Shown here: positions 47,751-55,411 of the stretch, piece after piece
Layout of the letters: the number at the start of each line of letters is the position of its first letter
Position numbering within the stretch: the stretch's first letter is position 1
NCBI RefSeq assembly: GCF_019448235.1
Contig: NZ_CP080409.1
Coordinates: 310,001 to 374,000 of the forward strand
Length of the DNA stretch: 64,000 nt
DNA from: Nocardioides panacisoli
Lineage (GTDB): Bacteria; Actinomycetota; Actinomycetes; Propionibacteriales; Nocardioidaceae
Reading direction: 5' to 3'
Translations under genes and position numbers: made by a program
The notes under the pieces: generated by a model
Databases searched by the model: none
The model's input: the letters and a program-made list of their open reading frames with translations, nothing else
What the model was told of the DNA's origin: nothing

Positions 47751-48227
47751 ATGGACTTCCGCCGGGACCGAGTCGGCACCGCACTGGCCGGCACCAACCC
47801 CACGGTCCTGCGTCGCCTGCAGGCCGGGTTCGCAGTGATCGGCGACGTGCAGCATCTGCCGGGCTACTGCGTGCTGGTCACCGACGATCCGGCTGCGGAC
47901 CAGATCACCGACCTGCCGATCGAGCGCCAGCACGCCTTCCTCGCCGACGCGGCGCTGCTCGGCCGTGCGGTGGCACTGGTGTGCGCCCACAGGGATCCGG
48001 ACTTCCTCCGGATCAATCTCGAGATCCAGGGCAACACCGACGCGTTCCTCCACGCACATGTCACTCCCCGCTTCCGGTGGGAGCCGAGCGACCTCGTCGG
48101 GTGGCCGGCAGCCCTCCACCACTGGACGCGCCGTGTACCGGACGGGGCTGCCCTCGGCCCCGAGCACGTTGGGCTCCGGGCAGCGTTGGTCGACGAGATC
48201 GACCGGCAGGTGGCCGCCCAGCGGTGA
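47751..48227 (+). CDS. HIT-like (Ap4A hydrolase-type) protein with incomplete histidine triad
   Basis: A 158-aa protein. NLEIQGNTDAFLHAHVTPRF resembles the HIT motif, with LHAHVTP in place of HxHxH: the second and third histidines are present and the first is Phe. HLPGYCVLVTDDP matches the N-terminal strand of the diadenosine tetraphosphate hydrolase group. It would hydrolyse or transfer nucleotidyl groups if active. It starts 3 nt after rodA and may be co-transcribed, but functional linkage is not evident. Confidence 0.65.
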   Translation: MDFRRDRVGTALAGTNPTVLRRLQAGFAVIGDVQHLPGYCVLVTDDPAADQITDLPIERQHAFLADAALLGRAVALVCAHRDPDFLRINLEIQGNTDAFLHAHVTPRFRWEPSDLVGWPAALHHWTRRVPDGAALGPEHVGLRAALVDEIDRQVAAQR

Positions 48228-48272
48228 TCGGGGAGCATCGCGTGCACCTGTTGCCTGCGATCCTCCCCGATC
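48226..48272. terminator. Bidirectional hairpin between HIT-like and XRE genes
   Basis: GATCGGGGAG (48226-48235) pairs perfectly with CTCCCCGATC (48263-48272). Inside, ATCGC (48237-48241) pairs with GCGAT (48257-48261). The arms include parts of both convergent stop codons. Confidence 0.65.
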
Positions 48273-49050
48273 AGCTCCGGAGGGCGCGGGCCGTGGCCTC
48301 GTCGGCCGGGAGGAAGGCCTCGACGCTCAGCTCGGCGAGGGCGATGTCCACCGCGGTGCCGAAGGTGGTCACGGTCGACACGAACGACAGCATCCCTGCA
48401 GGCCCCTGCAGGAGCAGGGGGACGGCGACCCGGCCCTGCGGTGACGGGTGCTCCTCGCCGCCGGGATAGTCGCGCAGCTCCGCCACGAGCGCGCTCAGGC
48501 CCTCGTCGCCGGTGATCGTCGCCTCGCGGTGGAGCCGGTCCAGCAGGTGGCCGCGCCACTCGGCCAGGTTGGCGATGCGCGGGGCCATGCCGTCGGGGTG
48601 CAGGCTGAGGCGCAGCACGTTGACCGGTGGCTCCAGCAGGTGGGGCGCGACTCCCTCCAGCAGCGGCCCGACGGCGGCGTTGGCCAGCACCAGGCGCCAA
48701 CCGCGGTCGACCACGAGCGCCGGATAGGGCTCGTGACCGGCCAGCACGGCTTCCAGCGCGCTCCGCACCGGCGCCATCTCCTCGTCCTCCAGCGAGCGCT
48801 CCCGGTACGCCGGCGCGAACCCGCCCGCGAGCAGCAGCGCGTTGCGGTCCCGCAGCGGCACCTCGTAGTGCTCGGCGAGGCGTAGCACCAGGTCGCGGCT
48901 GGGACGCGCCCGCCCGGTCTCGACGTAGCTGAGGTGGCGGGTGGAGATGCCCGTCTCCGAGGAGACCGCCAGCTGGCTGTGGCGTCGGCGGGCGCGCCAG
49001 TCGCGCAGCAACGTCCCGACCCGGGCGTCGTGGGTGAGCGTCGTCGTCAC
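48271..49050 (-). CDS. XRE-family regulator with MmyB-like ligand domain
   Basis: A 259-aa regulator. The N-terminal HTH (about 8-65) reads VGTLLRDWRARRRHSQLAVSSETGISTRHLSYVETGRARPSRDLVLRLAEHYEVPLRDRNALLLAGGFAP. The rest is an MmyB-type PAS-like domain (MAPVRSALEAVLAGHEPYPALVVDRGWRLVLANAAVGPLL), common in actinobacteria and thought to bind a small ligand. It is divergent from a four-helix membrane protein with 85 bp between start codons. In this family the divergent gene is usually the target. GTG 49050 is chosen because the HTH starts a few residues later. Confidence 0.85.
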   Translation of the reverse strand: MTTTLTHDARVGTLLRDWRARRRHSQLAVSSETGISTRHLSYVETGRARPSRDLVLRLAEHYEVPLRDRNALLLAGGFAPAYRERSLEDEEMAPVRSALEAVLAGHEPYPALVVDRGWRLVLANAAVGPLLEGVAPHLLEPPVNVLRLSLHPDGMAPRIANLAEWRGHLLDRLHREATITGDEGLSALVAELRDYPGGEEHPSPQGRVAVPLLLQGPAGMLSFVSTVTTFGTAVDIALAELSVEAFLPADEATARALRS

Positions 49051-49135
49051 CTCGCCAGTGTGTCGCCGATCGGGCCGCGTCGCCATGACCTGCGAGGTCA
49101 TCGACGCCGGTCCTCGACCCGGCGACGCTGGGGCC

Positions 49136-49546
49136 ATGGACACCACATCGCGCACCGCCACCAGCCGCACCGACACTGCCCCGCAGCCCTGGCTGCGGCC
49201 CCTCCTCGCCGTCGACGCGGCCGTCTCCGGCGTCAACGGCGTCGCCTACCTGCTCCTCGCCCCGACCCTGTCGGACCTGCTGGGGCCCGCCGACGGCGTA
49301 CTCCGCGTCCTCGGTGCGTTCCTGGTGCTGTGGGGCGGCTGCCTCGCGGCCCTCGCCACGCGGCCGGTGCCGCCACGAGCGCTGGTCCGCGAGGTGGCCC
49401 ACGCCAACCTGGCCTGGGTCGCCGGGTCGCTCGCCGCGGCCCTCGGCCTGCTGTCGCTGACCGGCATCGGCCTCGCATGGTGCCTGCTCCAGGCCGTCGT
49501 GGTCCTCGGGTTCGCGGCCGACCAGGTCGCCGGGTCGCGTCGCTGA
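49136..49546 (+). CDS. Small four-helix membrane protein, probable target of the XRE regulator
   Basis: A 136-aa protein with four predicted membrane helices (LLAVDAAVSGVNGVAYLLLA; VLRVLGAFLVLWGGCLAALAT; HANLAWVAGSLAAALGLLSL; GLAWCLLQAVVVLGFAADQV). No family was recognised with certainty. It is next to, and divergent from, the MmyB-like regulator. ATG 49136 is the last start before the first helix. Confidence 0.65.
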   Translation: MDTTSRTATSRTDTAPQPWLRPLLAVDAAVSGVNGVAYLLLAPTLSDLLGPADGVLRVLGAFLVLWGGCLAALATRPVPPRALVREVAHANLAWVAGSLAAALGLLSLTGIGLAWCLLQAVVVLGFAADQVAGSRR

Positions 49547-49554
49547 GGTCGCGT

Positions 49555-49878
49555 TCAGAACCCGAGCAGCCGGTGCTCGACGGCGATGGTCGCCAGGCCC
49601 AGCACCCCGACGGCGACGGTGAGCGCCGCGAGGGTGAGCGGGGCGCGTCCACCCGTCGTGACGCGCTCCACCTCGAGCGCGTCCACGTTGCGGCGCAGCC
49701 GAACGGCCGCCACGACCCCGACCAGGACGGCGAGGGAGAGCGCGCCACCCAACGCCCACAGTGCGGCGTCGGGGTCGGGGCCGAGCAGCAGCCGCACCTC
49801 GACCAGTCCGATGCCCACCACCGACAACCCGGTGCGGCCCCAGGCGAGCTGGGTGCGCGGGTGCTGGGTCTCGCGCAT
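49555..49878 (-). CDS. DUF202 small membrane protein
   Basis: A 107-aa protein with ETQHPRTQLAWGRTGLSVVGIGLVEVRLLL, the DUF202 signature in which an RTxxAWxRT-like segment precedes the first helix. It has three membrane helices. Function is unknown. It starts one base after the stop of the upstream YidH-like gene (TGACATG), so the two form a unit that pairs two DUF202 subunits. Confidence 0.78.
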   Translation of the reverse strand: MRETQHPRTQLAWGRTGLSVVGIGLVEVRLLLGPDPDAALWALGGALSLAVLVGVVAAVRLRRNVDALEVERVTTGGRAPLTLAALTVAVGVLGLATIAVEHRLLGF

Positions 49879-49879
49879 G

Positions 49880-50242
49880 TCAGCGCAGCAGCTCGAACGC
49901 GACGATGGCGCCGATGATCAGCAGCCCGACGGTGACGATCGCGCCGATGCTGAAGCCCGGCAACGGCTCGCCGCGGCGCAGGGACCGCTCGTTGAGGGCC
50001 CACCGCACGAACGCGAACGTGCCCGTCAGGAGCCCGAGCAGCACCAGCGTCGTACCGATCGCCGTCCGGGCGCCGTCGGAGAGGCCGCGGCCGAGCGCGT
50101 CGAGCGCGACGCCGGCAGCGGTCAGGCCGAGCGAGGTGCGGACCCAGGCGAGGAAGGTCCGCTCGTTGGCGAGGCTGAACCGGGGGTCGGGCTCGGTCCC
50201 GTCCTCGAAGATCGCCGCCGGCCAGCGTCGTCTCCTCACCAC
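49880..50242 (-). CDS. YidH-like DUF202 membrane protein
   Basis: A 120-aa protein carrying DPRFSLANERTFLAWVRTSLGLTAAGVALDAL, the clear YidH/DUF202 motif, with three membrane helices. It is the first gene of a two-gene DUF202 unit. Function is unknown. Confidence 0.85.
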   Translation of the reverse strand: MVRRRRWPAAIFEDGTEPDPRFSLANERTFLAWVRTSLGLTAAGVALDALGRGLSDGARTAIGTTLVLLGLLTGTFAFVRWALNERSLRRGEPLPGFSIGAIVTVGLLIIGAIVAFELLR

Positions 50243-50321
50243 GCGTCCTCCTTGCCCGGGCGGCCCTCCCGACGAGGGTAGCCGGGCCTGCGGGGAAGCG
50301 GTCGCACCGCACGGTCTGGCG

Positions 50322-50327
50322 TAGAAT
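50322..50327 (+). promoter_or_regulatory. -10 box TAGAAT with overlapping small palindrome, before TIGR03960 gene
   Basis: TAGAAT lies within AGAATC-TCCCG-GATTCT (50323-50339), a 6-bp inverted repeat. The start codon is 43 nt further on, so this transcript has a leader. Confidence 0.4.
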
Positions 50328-50370
50328 CTCCCGGATTCTGTGCACCCGACTCTGTGAGGTCCCGCCCGGT

Positions 50371-52311
50371 ATGTCCGTCGAGTCCGTCTTTCCCCGACTC
50401 GAGCCCCACCTGTCCTCGGTCTCCAAGCCGATCCAGTACGTCGGCGGCGAGCTCAACTCGGTCCACAAGGAGTGGGACGAGGTGTCGGTGCGCTGGGCCC
50501 TGATGTACCCCGACGCCTACGAGGTCGGGCTCCCCAACCAGGGCGTGCAGATCCTCTACGAGATCCTCAACGAGCGCGACTGGATCGCCGCCGAGCGGAC
50601 CTACGCCGTGTGGGCCGACATGGAGGCGGTGATGCGCGAGCAGGGCATCCCGCAGTTCACCGTCGACGGTCACCGTCCCGTGGCTGCGTTCGACCTGTTC
50701 GGCATCAGCTTCTCCACCGAGCTGGGCTACACCAACCTGCTCAACGCGCTCGACCTCGCCGGCATCCCGTTGCACAGCGTGGACCGGACCGATGACCACC
50801 CGATCGTCCTCGCCGGCGGCCACGCCGCCTTCAACCCCGAGCCGGTCGCCGACTTCCTCGACGCCGCCGTCCTCGGCGACGGCGAGGAGGTCGTGCTCGC
50901 CATCTCCGACATCGTGCGCGAGTGGAAGGAGGAGGGCACCCCGGGCGGACGCGACGAGCTGCTGCGACGGCTCGCGGTCAGCGGCGCGGTCTACGTGCCC
51001 AAGTTCTACGACGTCAGCTACCGCGAGGACGGCGAGATCGCCGCCGTCGTCCCCAACCGTCCCGGCGCACCCGACCGGGTGCGCAAGCACACGCTGATGG
51101 ACCTCGACGCCTGGCCCTACCCGGCCAACCCGCTGGTGCCACTCGCCGAGACCGTCCACGAGCGCTACAGCGTGGAGATCTTCCGCGGCTGCACCCGTGG
51201 CTGCCGCTTCTGCCAGGCCGGCATGATCACGCGCCCCGTCCGCGAGCGGTCCATCGAGACCATCGGCGACATGGTCGACAACGGCGTGCAGAAGACCGGC
51301 TTCGAGGAGGTCGGCCTGCTCAGCCTCTCCAGCGCCGACCACACCGAGATCGGCGACGTCGCCGAGGGACTCGCGGACCGCTACGAGGGGTCCAACGTCT
51401 CGCTCTCGCTGCCCTCGACCCGGGTGGACGCCTTCAACATCACCCTCGCCAACGAGTTCTCCCGCAACGGCCGCCGCTCCGGCCTGACCTTCGCCCCCGA
51501 GGGCGGCAGCGAGCGGATGCGCAAGGTGATCAACAAGATGGTCACCGAGGAGGACCTGATCCGGACGGTCGCGACGGCGTACTCCCACGGCTGGCGCCAG
51601 GTGAAGCTCTACTTCATGTGCGGGCTGCCGACCGAGACCGACGAGGACGTGCTCCAGATCGCCGACCTCGCCAAGCGGGTCATCGCCAAGGGGCGCGAGG
51701 TCTCCGGGCGCAACGACATCCGCTGCACCGTCTCCATCGGTGGGTTCGTGCCCAAGCCACACACCCCGTTCCAGTGGGCGTCGCAGCTCGACGTCGAGAC
51801 CACTGACGAGCGGCTGCGCAAGCTGCGCGAGGAGGTCCGCTCGGACAAGAAGTTCGGCCGTGCCATCGGGTTCCGCTACCACGACGGCGAGCCCGGCATC
51901 ATCGAGGGACTGCTCTCGCGCGGCGACCGTCGCGTCGGCCGCATCATCGAGCAGGTGTGGCGCGACGGGGGCCGGTTCGACGGCTGGAGCGAGCACTTCT
52001 CCTACCAGCGGTGGCTGACCGCCGCCGAGCAGGCGCTGGACGGCACCGGCGTCAACCTGGCCTGGTTCACCACTCGCGAGCGCGACGTCGACGAGATCCT
52101 GCCCTGGGACCACCTCGACAGCGGCCTGGACAAGGACTGGCTGTGGGCCGACTGGGAGGACGCGCTCGCCGTCGCCGACGGCTCGGCCGACATCGAGGTC
52201 GAGGACTGCCGCTGGACCCCGTGCTACGACTGCGGCGTGTGCCCGGAGATGAACACCGAGATCCAGATCGGCCCGACGGGCAAGAAGCTGCTGCCGCTCA
52301 CGCCGGTCTGA
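50371..52311 (+). CDS. TIGR03960 family B12-binding-type radical SAM protein
   Basis: A 646-aa protein. The N-terminal region has a B12-binding-like Rossmann section (FDLFGISFSTELGYTNLLNALDLAGIPL). The radical SAM core has CTRGCRFCQ (cysteines about 274, 278, 281) binding the iron-sulfur cluster. The C-terminus has further cysteines (CRWTPCYDCGVCPEMNTE). The family is usually followed directly by TIGR03936, the two being halves of a fused protein in some species; the reaction is unknown. Here TIGR03936 is about 2 kb away, separated by two genes. Confidence 0.9.
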   Translation: MSVESVFPRLEPHLSSVSKPIQYVGGELNSVHKEWDEVSVRWALMYPDAYEVGLPNQGVQILYEILNERDWIAAERTYAVWADMEAVMREQGIPQFTVDGHRPVAAFDLFGISFSTELGYTNLLNALDLAGIPLHSVDRTDDHPIVLAGGHAAFNPEPVADFLDAAVLGDGEEVVLAISDIVREWKEEGTPGGRDELLRRLAVSGAVYVPKFYDVSYREDGEIAAVVPNRPGAPDRVRKHTLMDLDAWPYPANPLVPLAETVHERYSVEIFRGCTRGCRFCQAGMITRPVRERSIETIGDMVDNGVQKTGFEEVGLLSLSSADHTEIGDVAEGLADRYEGSNVSLSLPSTRVDAFNITLANEFSRNGRRSGLTFAPEGGSERMRKVINKMVTEEDLIRTVATAYSHGWRQVKLYFMCGLPTETDEDVLQIADLAKRVIAKGREVSGRNDIRCTVSIGGFVPKPHTPFQWASQLDVETTDERLRKLREEVRSDKKFGRAIGFRYHDGEPGIIEGLLSRGDRRVGRIIEQVWRDGGRFDGWSEHFSYQRWLTAAEQALDGTGVNLAWFTTRERDVDEILPWDHLDSGLDKDWLWADWEDALAVADGSADIEVEDCRWTPCYDCGVCPEMNTEIQIGPTGKKLLPLTPV

Positions 52312-52315
52312 GGCC

Positions 52316-52337
52316 GCCCGGGCGACACGGCCCGGGC
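52316..52337. terminator. Hairpin between convergent TIGR03960 and DUF4190 genes
   Basis: GCCCGGGC-GACACG-GCCCGGGC is a perfect 8-bp stem with a 6-nt loop, located in the 37-bp gap between the stops. Confidence 0.55.
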
Positions 52338-52348
52338 GCTGCCGACCG

Positions 52349-53041
52349 TCAGTCGAGCAGGGGTTCGCTCAGCGTGCGGTCCGGCTCGACGTAGCAGGCG
52401 TAGGGGTCGCCGTCGGCCATGTCGGTCGGGTCCGGCGCGACCACGTCGAGGTCGCCGGGCTCGATGCCCGCCTCCTGCAGCGCGGAGATGTCGGTGCTGC
52501 TGAGGTTGTCGATGCAGATCGCGGCGCTGATCTCGCCGTTGCCGCCGTCGGCGGAGGCGTCGTACTCGTCGGCGTGGACGATCTCGGCGTCGTGGTCGTC
52601 CTCGCAGTCGCGCTCGAGCATGATGACGGTGTCGCCGTCCTCCTGCACGTCGACGCACTGGCCGCGCTCGGCGTTGCCGGGCGTGACGACCTGGTTGCCG
52701 AACCACACCCCGAGGCCGACAGCGGTCGCCACGACCGCGGTCGCGAGGATCCCGCCGACCACGCCCACCACGGCCATCCAGCGCCCGCGGCGCTGGCCGT
52801 CCTTGGTGCGGACGATGCCGATGATGCCGAGCACGACGGCCACCGGGCCGGTGCAGCACAGCACGGTCGTCACCAGCGCGGCGACGGAGACACCGTCCAT
52901 GGGGGCGCCGGGCGACGCGCCACCCGGTGCGGGGGCGTAGGGATTGCTGCCACCGGGGGGCGGCGGAGGTGGCGGGGTGGCGCCGTAGGGATTGGAGTCG
53001 TTGCTGCCGTAGTACGGGCCGTCGCCACCACTGGTCGTCAC
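52349..53041 (-). CDS. DUF4190 membrane protein with secreted C-terminal domain
   Basis: A 230-aa protein. A Gly/Pro/Tyr-rich cytoplasmic N-terminus (about 1-48) is followed by DUF4190 with two helices (VAALVTTVLCCTGPVAVVLGIIGIVRTK and MAVVGVVGGILATAVVATAVGLGVWF). An extracytoplasmic acidic domain with paired cysteines (RGQCVDV, RDCEDDHDAEIVH, AICIDNL, YACYVEP) resembles septum-formation-type domains. Function is unknown. GTG 53041 follows a minus-strand TAGGGT box. It interrupts the usual TIGR03960-TIGR03936 pair. Confidence 0.78.
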   Translation of the reverse strand: MTTSGGDGPYYGSNDSNPYGATPPPPPPPGGSNPYAPAPGGASPGAPMDGVSVAALVTTVLCCTGPVAVVLGIIGIVRTKDGQRRGRWMAVVGVVGGILATAVVATAVGLGVWFGNQVVTPGNAERGQCVDVQEDGDTVIMLERDCEDDHDAEIVHADEYDASADGGNGEISAAICIDNLSSTDISALQEAGIEPGDLDVVAPDPTDMADGDPYACYVEPDRTLSEPLLD

Positions 53042-53047
53042 GGCACA

Positions 53048-53053
53048 ACCCTA
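53048..53053 (-). promoter_or_regulatory. -10 box TAGGGT for DUF4190 gene
   Basis: Minus-strand TAGGGT ends 6 nt before GTG 53041. Confidence 0.4.
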
Positions 53054-53086
53054 GGGGGTGTCGGTGGGGTGCGCGATGCTGGCCGC

Positions 53087-54274
53087 ATGCGCCACTTCAG
53101 TGACGAGGAGCGTCGTGCCCGGTTGGCGCGACGGCACGGCCTCGCCGCCGGTGCGCGCTATGCCGACGTGGCGGCCGCCACGACGGCGATGACGGCCTGG
53201 CACGCCACCGAGGCGGCCACGGTCCACCTGGCGCTGCGGGCGCGGGTCGCCGACCTCGCGGTGGCCGACGTCGAGCGGGCCCTGTACGACGACCGGACGC
53301 TGGTCAAGCAGCTCGCGATGCGCCGGACGCTGTGGGCGTTCGCGGTCGAGCTGCTGCCCGCGGTGTGGGGGAGTGCGGCGGCGCGGGTGGGCGACCAGCA
53401 GCACCGGCAGCTCGTCCGCGACGCCACCGCCGCCGACCTCGCCGACGATCCGGAGCGGTGGGCCGAGGAGGCCTACGCCGCCGTCCTCGACCTGCTCGCG
53501 GACGGACGCCCCCGCACCGCTCGGGAGGTCCGCGAGCAGCTCCCGCAGCTCGCGGGGCGGGTGACGCGGGGGAGGCCCGGGGCGAAGTGGGCCGGCTCCT
53601 CGCCGATCGGCCCGCGGGTGCTGACCACGCTGGGCGCCGCCGGTCGCGTCGTCCGGGGGCCCAACGCCGGCCACTGGCGCCTCAACAAGCCCTCCTGGTT
53701 GCGCACCGAGGACTGGGTGCCCGAGGTGCCACCCGCGTGGGGCAGCGCCGAGGGATACGCCGCGCTGGTCGACCGGTGGCTGTGGACCTTCGGTCCGGGC
53801 ACCGAGGCCGACCTCGTGTGGTGGACCGGCGCGACCAGGACCGCGGTGCGCGCGGCGCTGGCGAGCCTCGACGCCGAGGAGGTGCGCCTCGACGGCGGTG
53901 CCACCGGCTGGGTCCGCCGCGGCGACACCGCGTCCGAGCCGCCGGCCGCGTCGTGGGTCGCACTGCTGCCGACGCTCGACCCGACGACGATGGGGTGGAA
54001 GCAGCGCGACTTCTACCTCGATCCGCGCCACGTCGCCCACCTGTTCGACACCAACGGCAATGCCGGCAACACCGCCTGGTGCGACGGCCGGGTCGTGGGC
54101 GCGTGGGCACAGGACGACGAGGCCGCCGTCCGCGTGCTGCTGCGCGAGCAGGTGTCGTCCACCACCCGCGCCGCCCTGGAGGCCGAGGCGACCCGCCTGA
54201 CCGAGTGGCTGGACGGCGTACGCATCACCAACGTCTATGCCTCGCCGCAGATGAAGGGCGTGGCGCTGCCCTGA
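53087..54274 (+). CDS. HTH_42 winged-helix protein (YcaQ/AlkZ superfamily paralogue)
   Basis: A 395-aa protein of the winged-helix DNA-binding (HTH_42) type: AMTAWHATEAATVHLALRARV, LYDDRTLVKQLAMRRTLWAF, SPIGPRVLTTLGAAGRVVRGPNAGHWRLN and LPTLDPTTMGWKQRDFYLDP. It differs from the YcaQ-like protein at 37206 and shows no clear Q-x-D motif in the expected place. A DNA-repair role is possible but unproven. ATG 53087 follows GATGCT by 6 nt. Confidence 0.75.
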   Translation: MRHFSDEERRARLARRHGLAAGARYADVAAATTAMTAWHATEAATVHLALRARVADLAVADVERALYDDRTLVKQLAMRRTLWAFAVELLPAVWGSAAARVGDQQHRQLVRDATAADLADDPERWAEEAYAAVLDLLADGRPRTAREVREQLPQLAGRVTRGRPGAKWAGSSPIGPRVLTTLGAAGRVVRGPNAGHWRLNKPSWLRTEDWVPEVPPAWGSAEGYAALVDRWLWTFGPGTEADLVWWTGATRTAVRAALASLDAEEVRLDGGATGWVRRGDTASEPPAASWVALLPTLDPTTMGWKQRDFYLDPRHVAHLFDTNGNAGNTAWCDGRVVGAWAQDDEAAVRVLLREQVSSTTRAALEAEATRLTEWLDGVRITNVYASPQMKGVALP

Positions 54275-54286
54275 GACCGGTGCTGA

Positions 54287-54292
54287 GACAAT
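54287..54292 (+). promoter_or_regulatory. -10-like GACAAT for TIGR03936 gene
   Basis: GACAAT ends 6 nt before GTG 54299. The T-to-G change at the first base makes it weaker than the other boxes. Confidence 0.3.
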
Positions 54293-54298
54293 ATCGCC

Positions 54299-55012
54299 GT
54301 GGCACGACGACAGCCGGAGCAGCAGGCCCCGCCCGTCCAGCGGGTGCGGGTGCAGTACGCCAAGCGGGGACGGTTGCGGTTCACCAGTCATCGCGACGTG
54401 AGCCGCGCCGTCGAGCGCGCCGTCTCGCGGGCCCGGCTCCCCATCGCGTTCTCCTCCGGATTCCACCCGCACCCGCGGATCTCCTACGCCGGCGCCTCGC
54501 CCACGGGGGCTGCCAGCGAGGCCGAGTACCTCGAGCTGGCGATGGCGGAGGTCACCGACCCCGCCGACGTCGGCCGACGGCTCGACGCCGCGCTGCCCGA
54601 GGGCATCGACGTGGTCAGCGCCGTGGAGTCGCCGGGAGGGTCGCTGGCCGACCGGCTCGAGGCCAGCCGGTGGCTGGTCGACCTGACCGGGGTGGGCCTC
54701 GCGGAGGTCGCGGCCGCGGTCGACCGGTTCCTCGCCGAGGAGTCGGTCGAGGTCGAGCGGATGACCAAGAAGGGCGTACGCCGCTTCGACTGCCGCGCGG
54801 CCGTGGTCTCCCTGACCGTCGGGGAGGAGCCGGACCGGGTCCGGCTGGACCTGTTGCTGCGCCACGGCACGCCCGCGGTCCGCGCCACCGACGTGCTGAC
54901 CGGACTGGTCGAGGGCGCGGGCCTCCCGCCGGTCGCGGACCCCCTGCTCACCCGTCTGGCCCAGGGCACGCTGCCCGCCGACGCGGTCGAGGTGGGGGAC
55001 CCGTTCGCCTGA
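54299..55012 (+). CDS. TIGR03936 family (DUF2344) protein
   Basis: A 237-aa protein. The N-terminal RVRVQYAKRGRLRFTSHRDVSRAVERAVSRARLPIAFSSGFHPHPRISYAGASPTGAAS is the family hallmark. It is normally encoded beside, or fused to, TIGR03960 radical SAM proteins and precedes rne. The reaction is unknown; a tRNA or cofactor modification partnership is often assumed from the pairing. Confidence 0.9.
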   Translation: MARRQPEQQAPPVQRVRVQYAKRGRLRFTSHRDVSRAVERAVSRARLPIAFSSGFHPHPRISYAGASPTGAASEAEYLELAMAEVTDPADVGRRLDAALPEGIDVVSAVESPGGSLADRLEASRWLVDLTGVGLAEVAAAVDRFLAEESVEVERMTKKGVRRFDCRAAVVSLTVGEEPDRVRLDLLLRHGTPAVRATDVLTGLVEGAGLPPVADPLLTRLAQGTLPADAVEVGDPFA

Positions 55013-55078
55013 CGCCGAGGGCGTCGGCGAGTCCGGGCCGCGCCGGGGCGGGATGCCCGCGGGCCGTGTGGGGTGTGC

Positions 55079-55411
55079 GATACTCGCCGAAGATCGATCA
55101 AGAAGGCGAGCCTCCGCGAGAGGCCCGGGCGGGTCGATTCGACGACGTTCTCGCCGGGTTGCAGTGGAATGTGACTCGGCACGGTGACGGCTGAGCCGCT
55201 GCCAGGCCGCGACGCAGGTCGATCGGTGACAGGGATCGACGCCGGGCAATCCCCGGTGGAAGGCGACCGCGGCAGGTGGGGGCAAGGCAGTCAGTGACGC
55301 TCCGCGGAGGGTGTCGTGCAACCGCAGGCTTACGCCGGCGGAGCCGTGGTTGGATCCGGCCCGCACGGCGATGACACCTCGGGCGCACCGCGTCCGGGGC
55401 AAGGAGTGACC
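55079..55411 (+). promoter_or_regulatory. Probable promoter and long leader of rne
   Basis: The 399-bp gap before rne has a candidate -10 GATACT (55079-55084), implying a leader of about 320 nt. It contains GCCTC-CGCGA-GAGGC (55110-55124) and several other GC-rich hairpins. E. coli rne is autoregulated through a long structured leader; an analogous function here is inferred. No ORF with convincing codon use is seen. Confidence 0.35.

Noticed and set aside
55316..55411. N-terminal extension of RNase E/G from GTG 55316
   Set aside because: The ATG at 55412 has a well-placed AAGGAG. The extra 32 residues show no family similarity.
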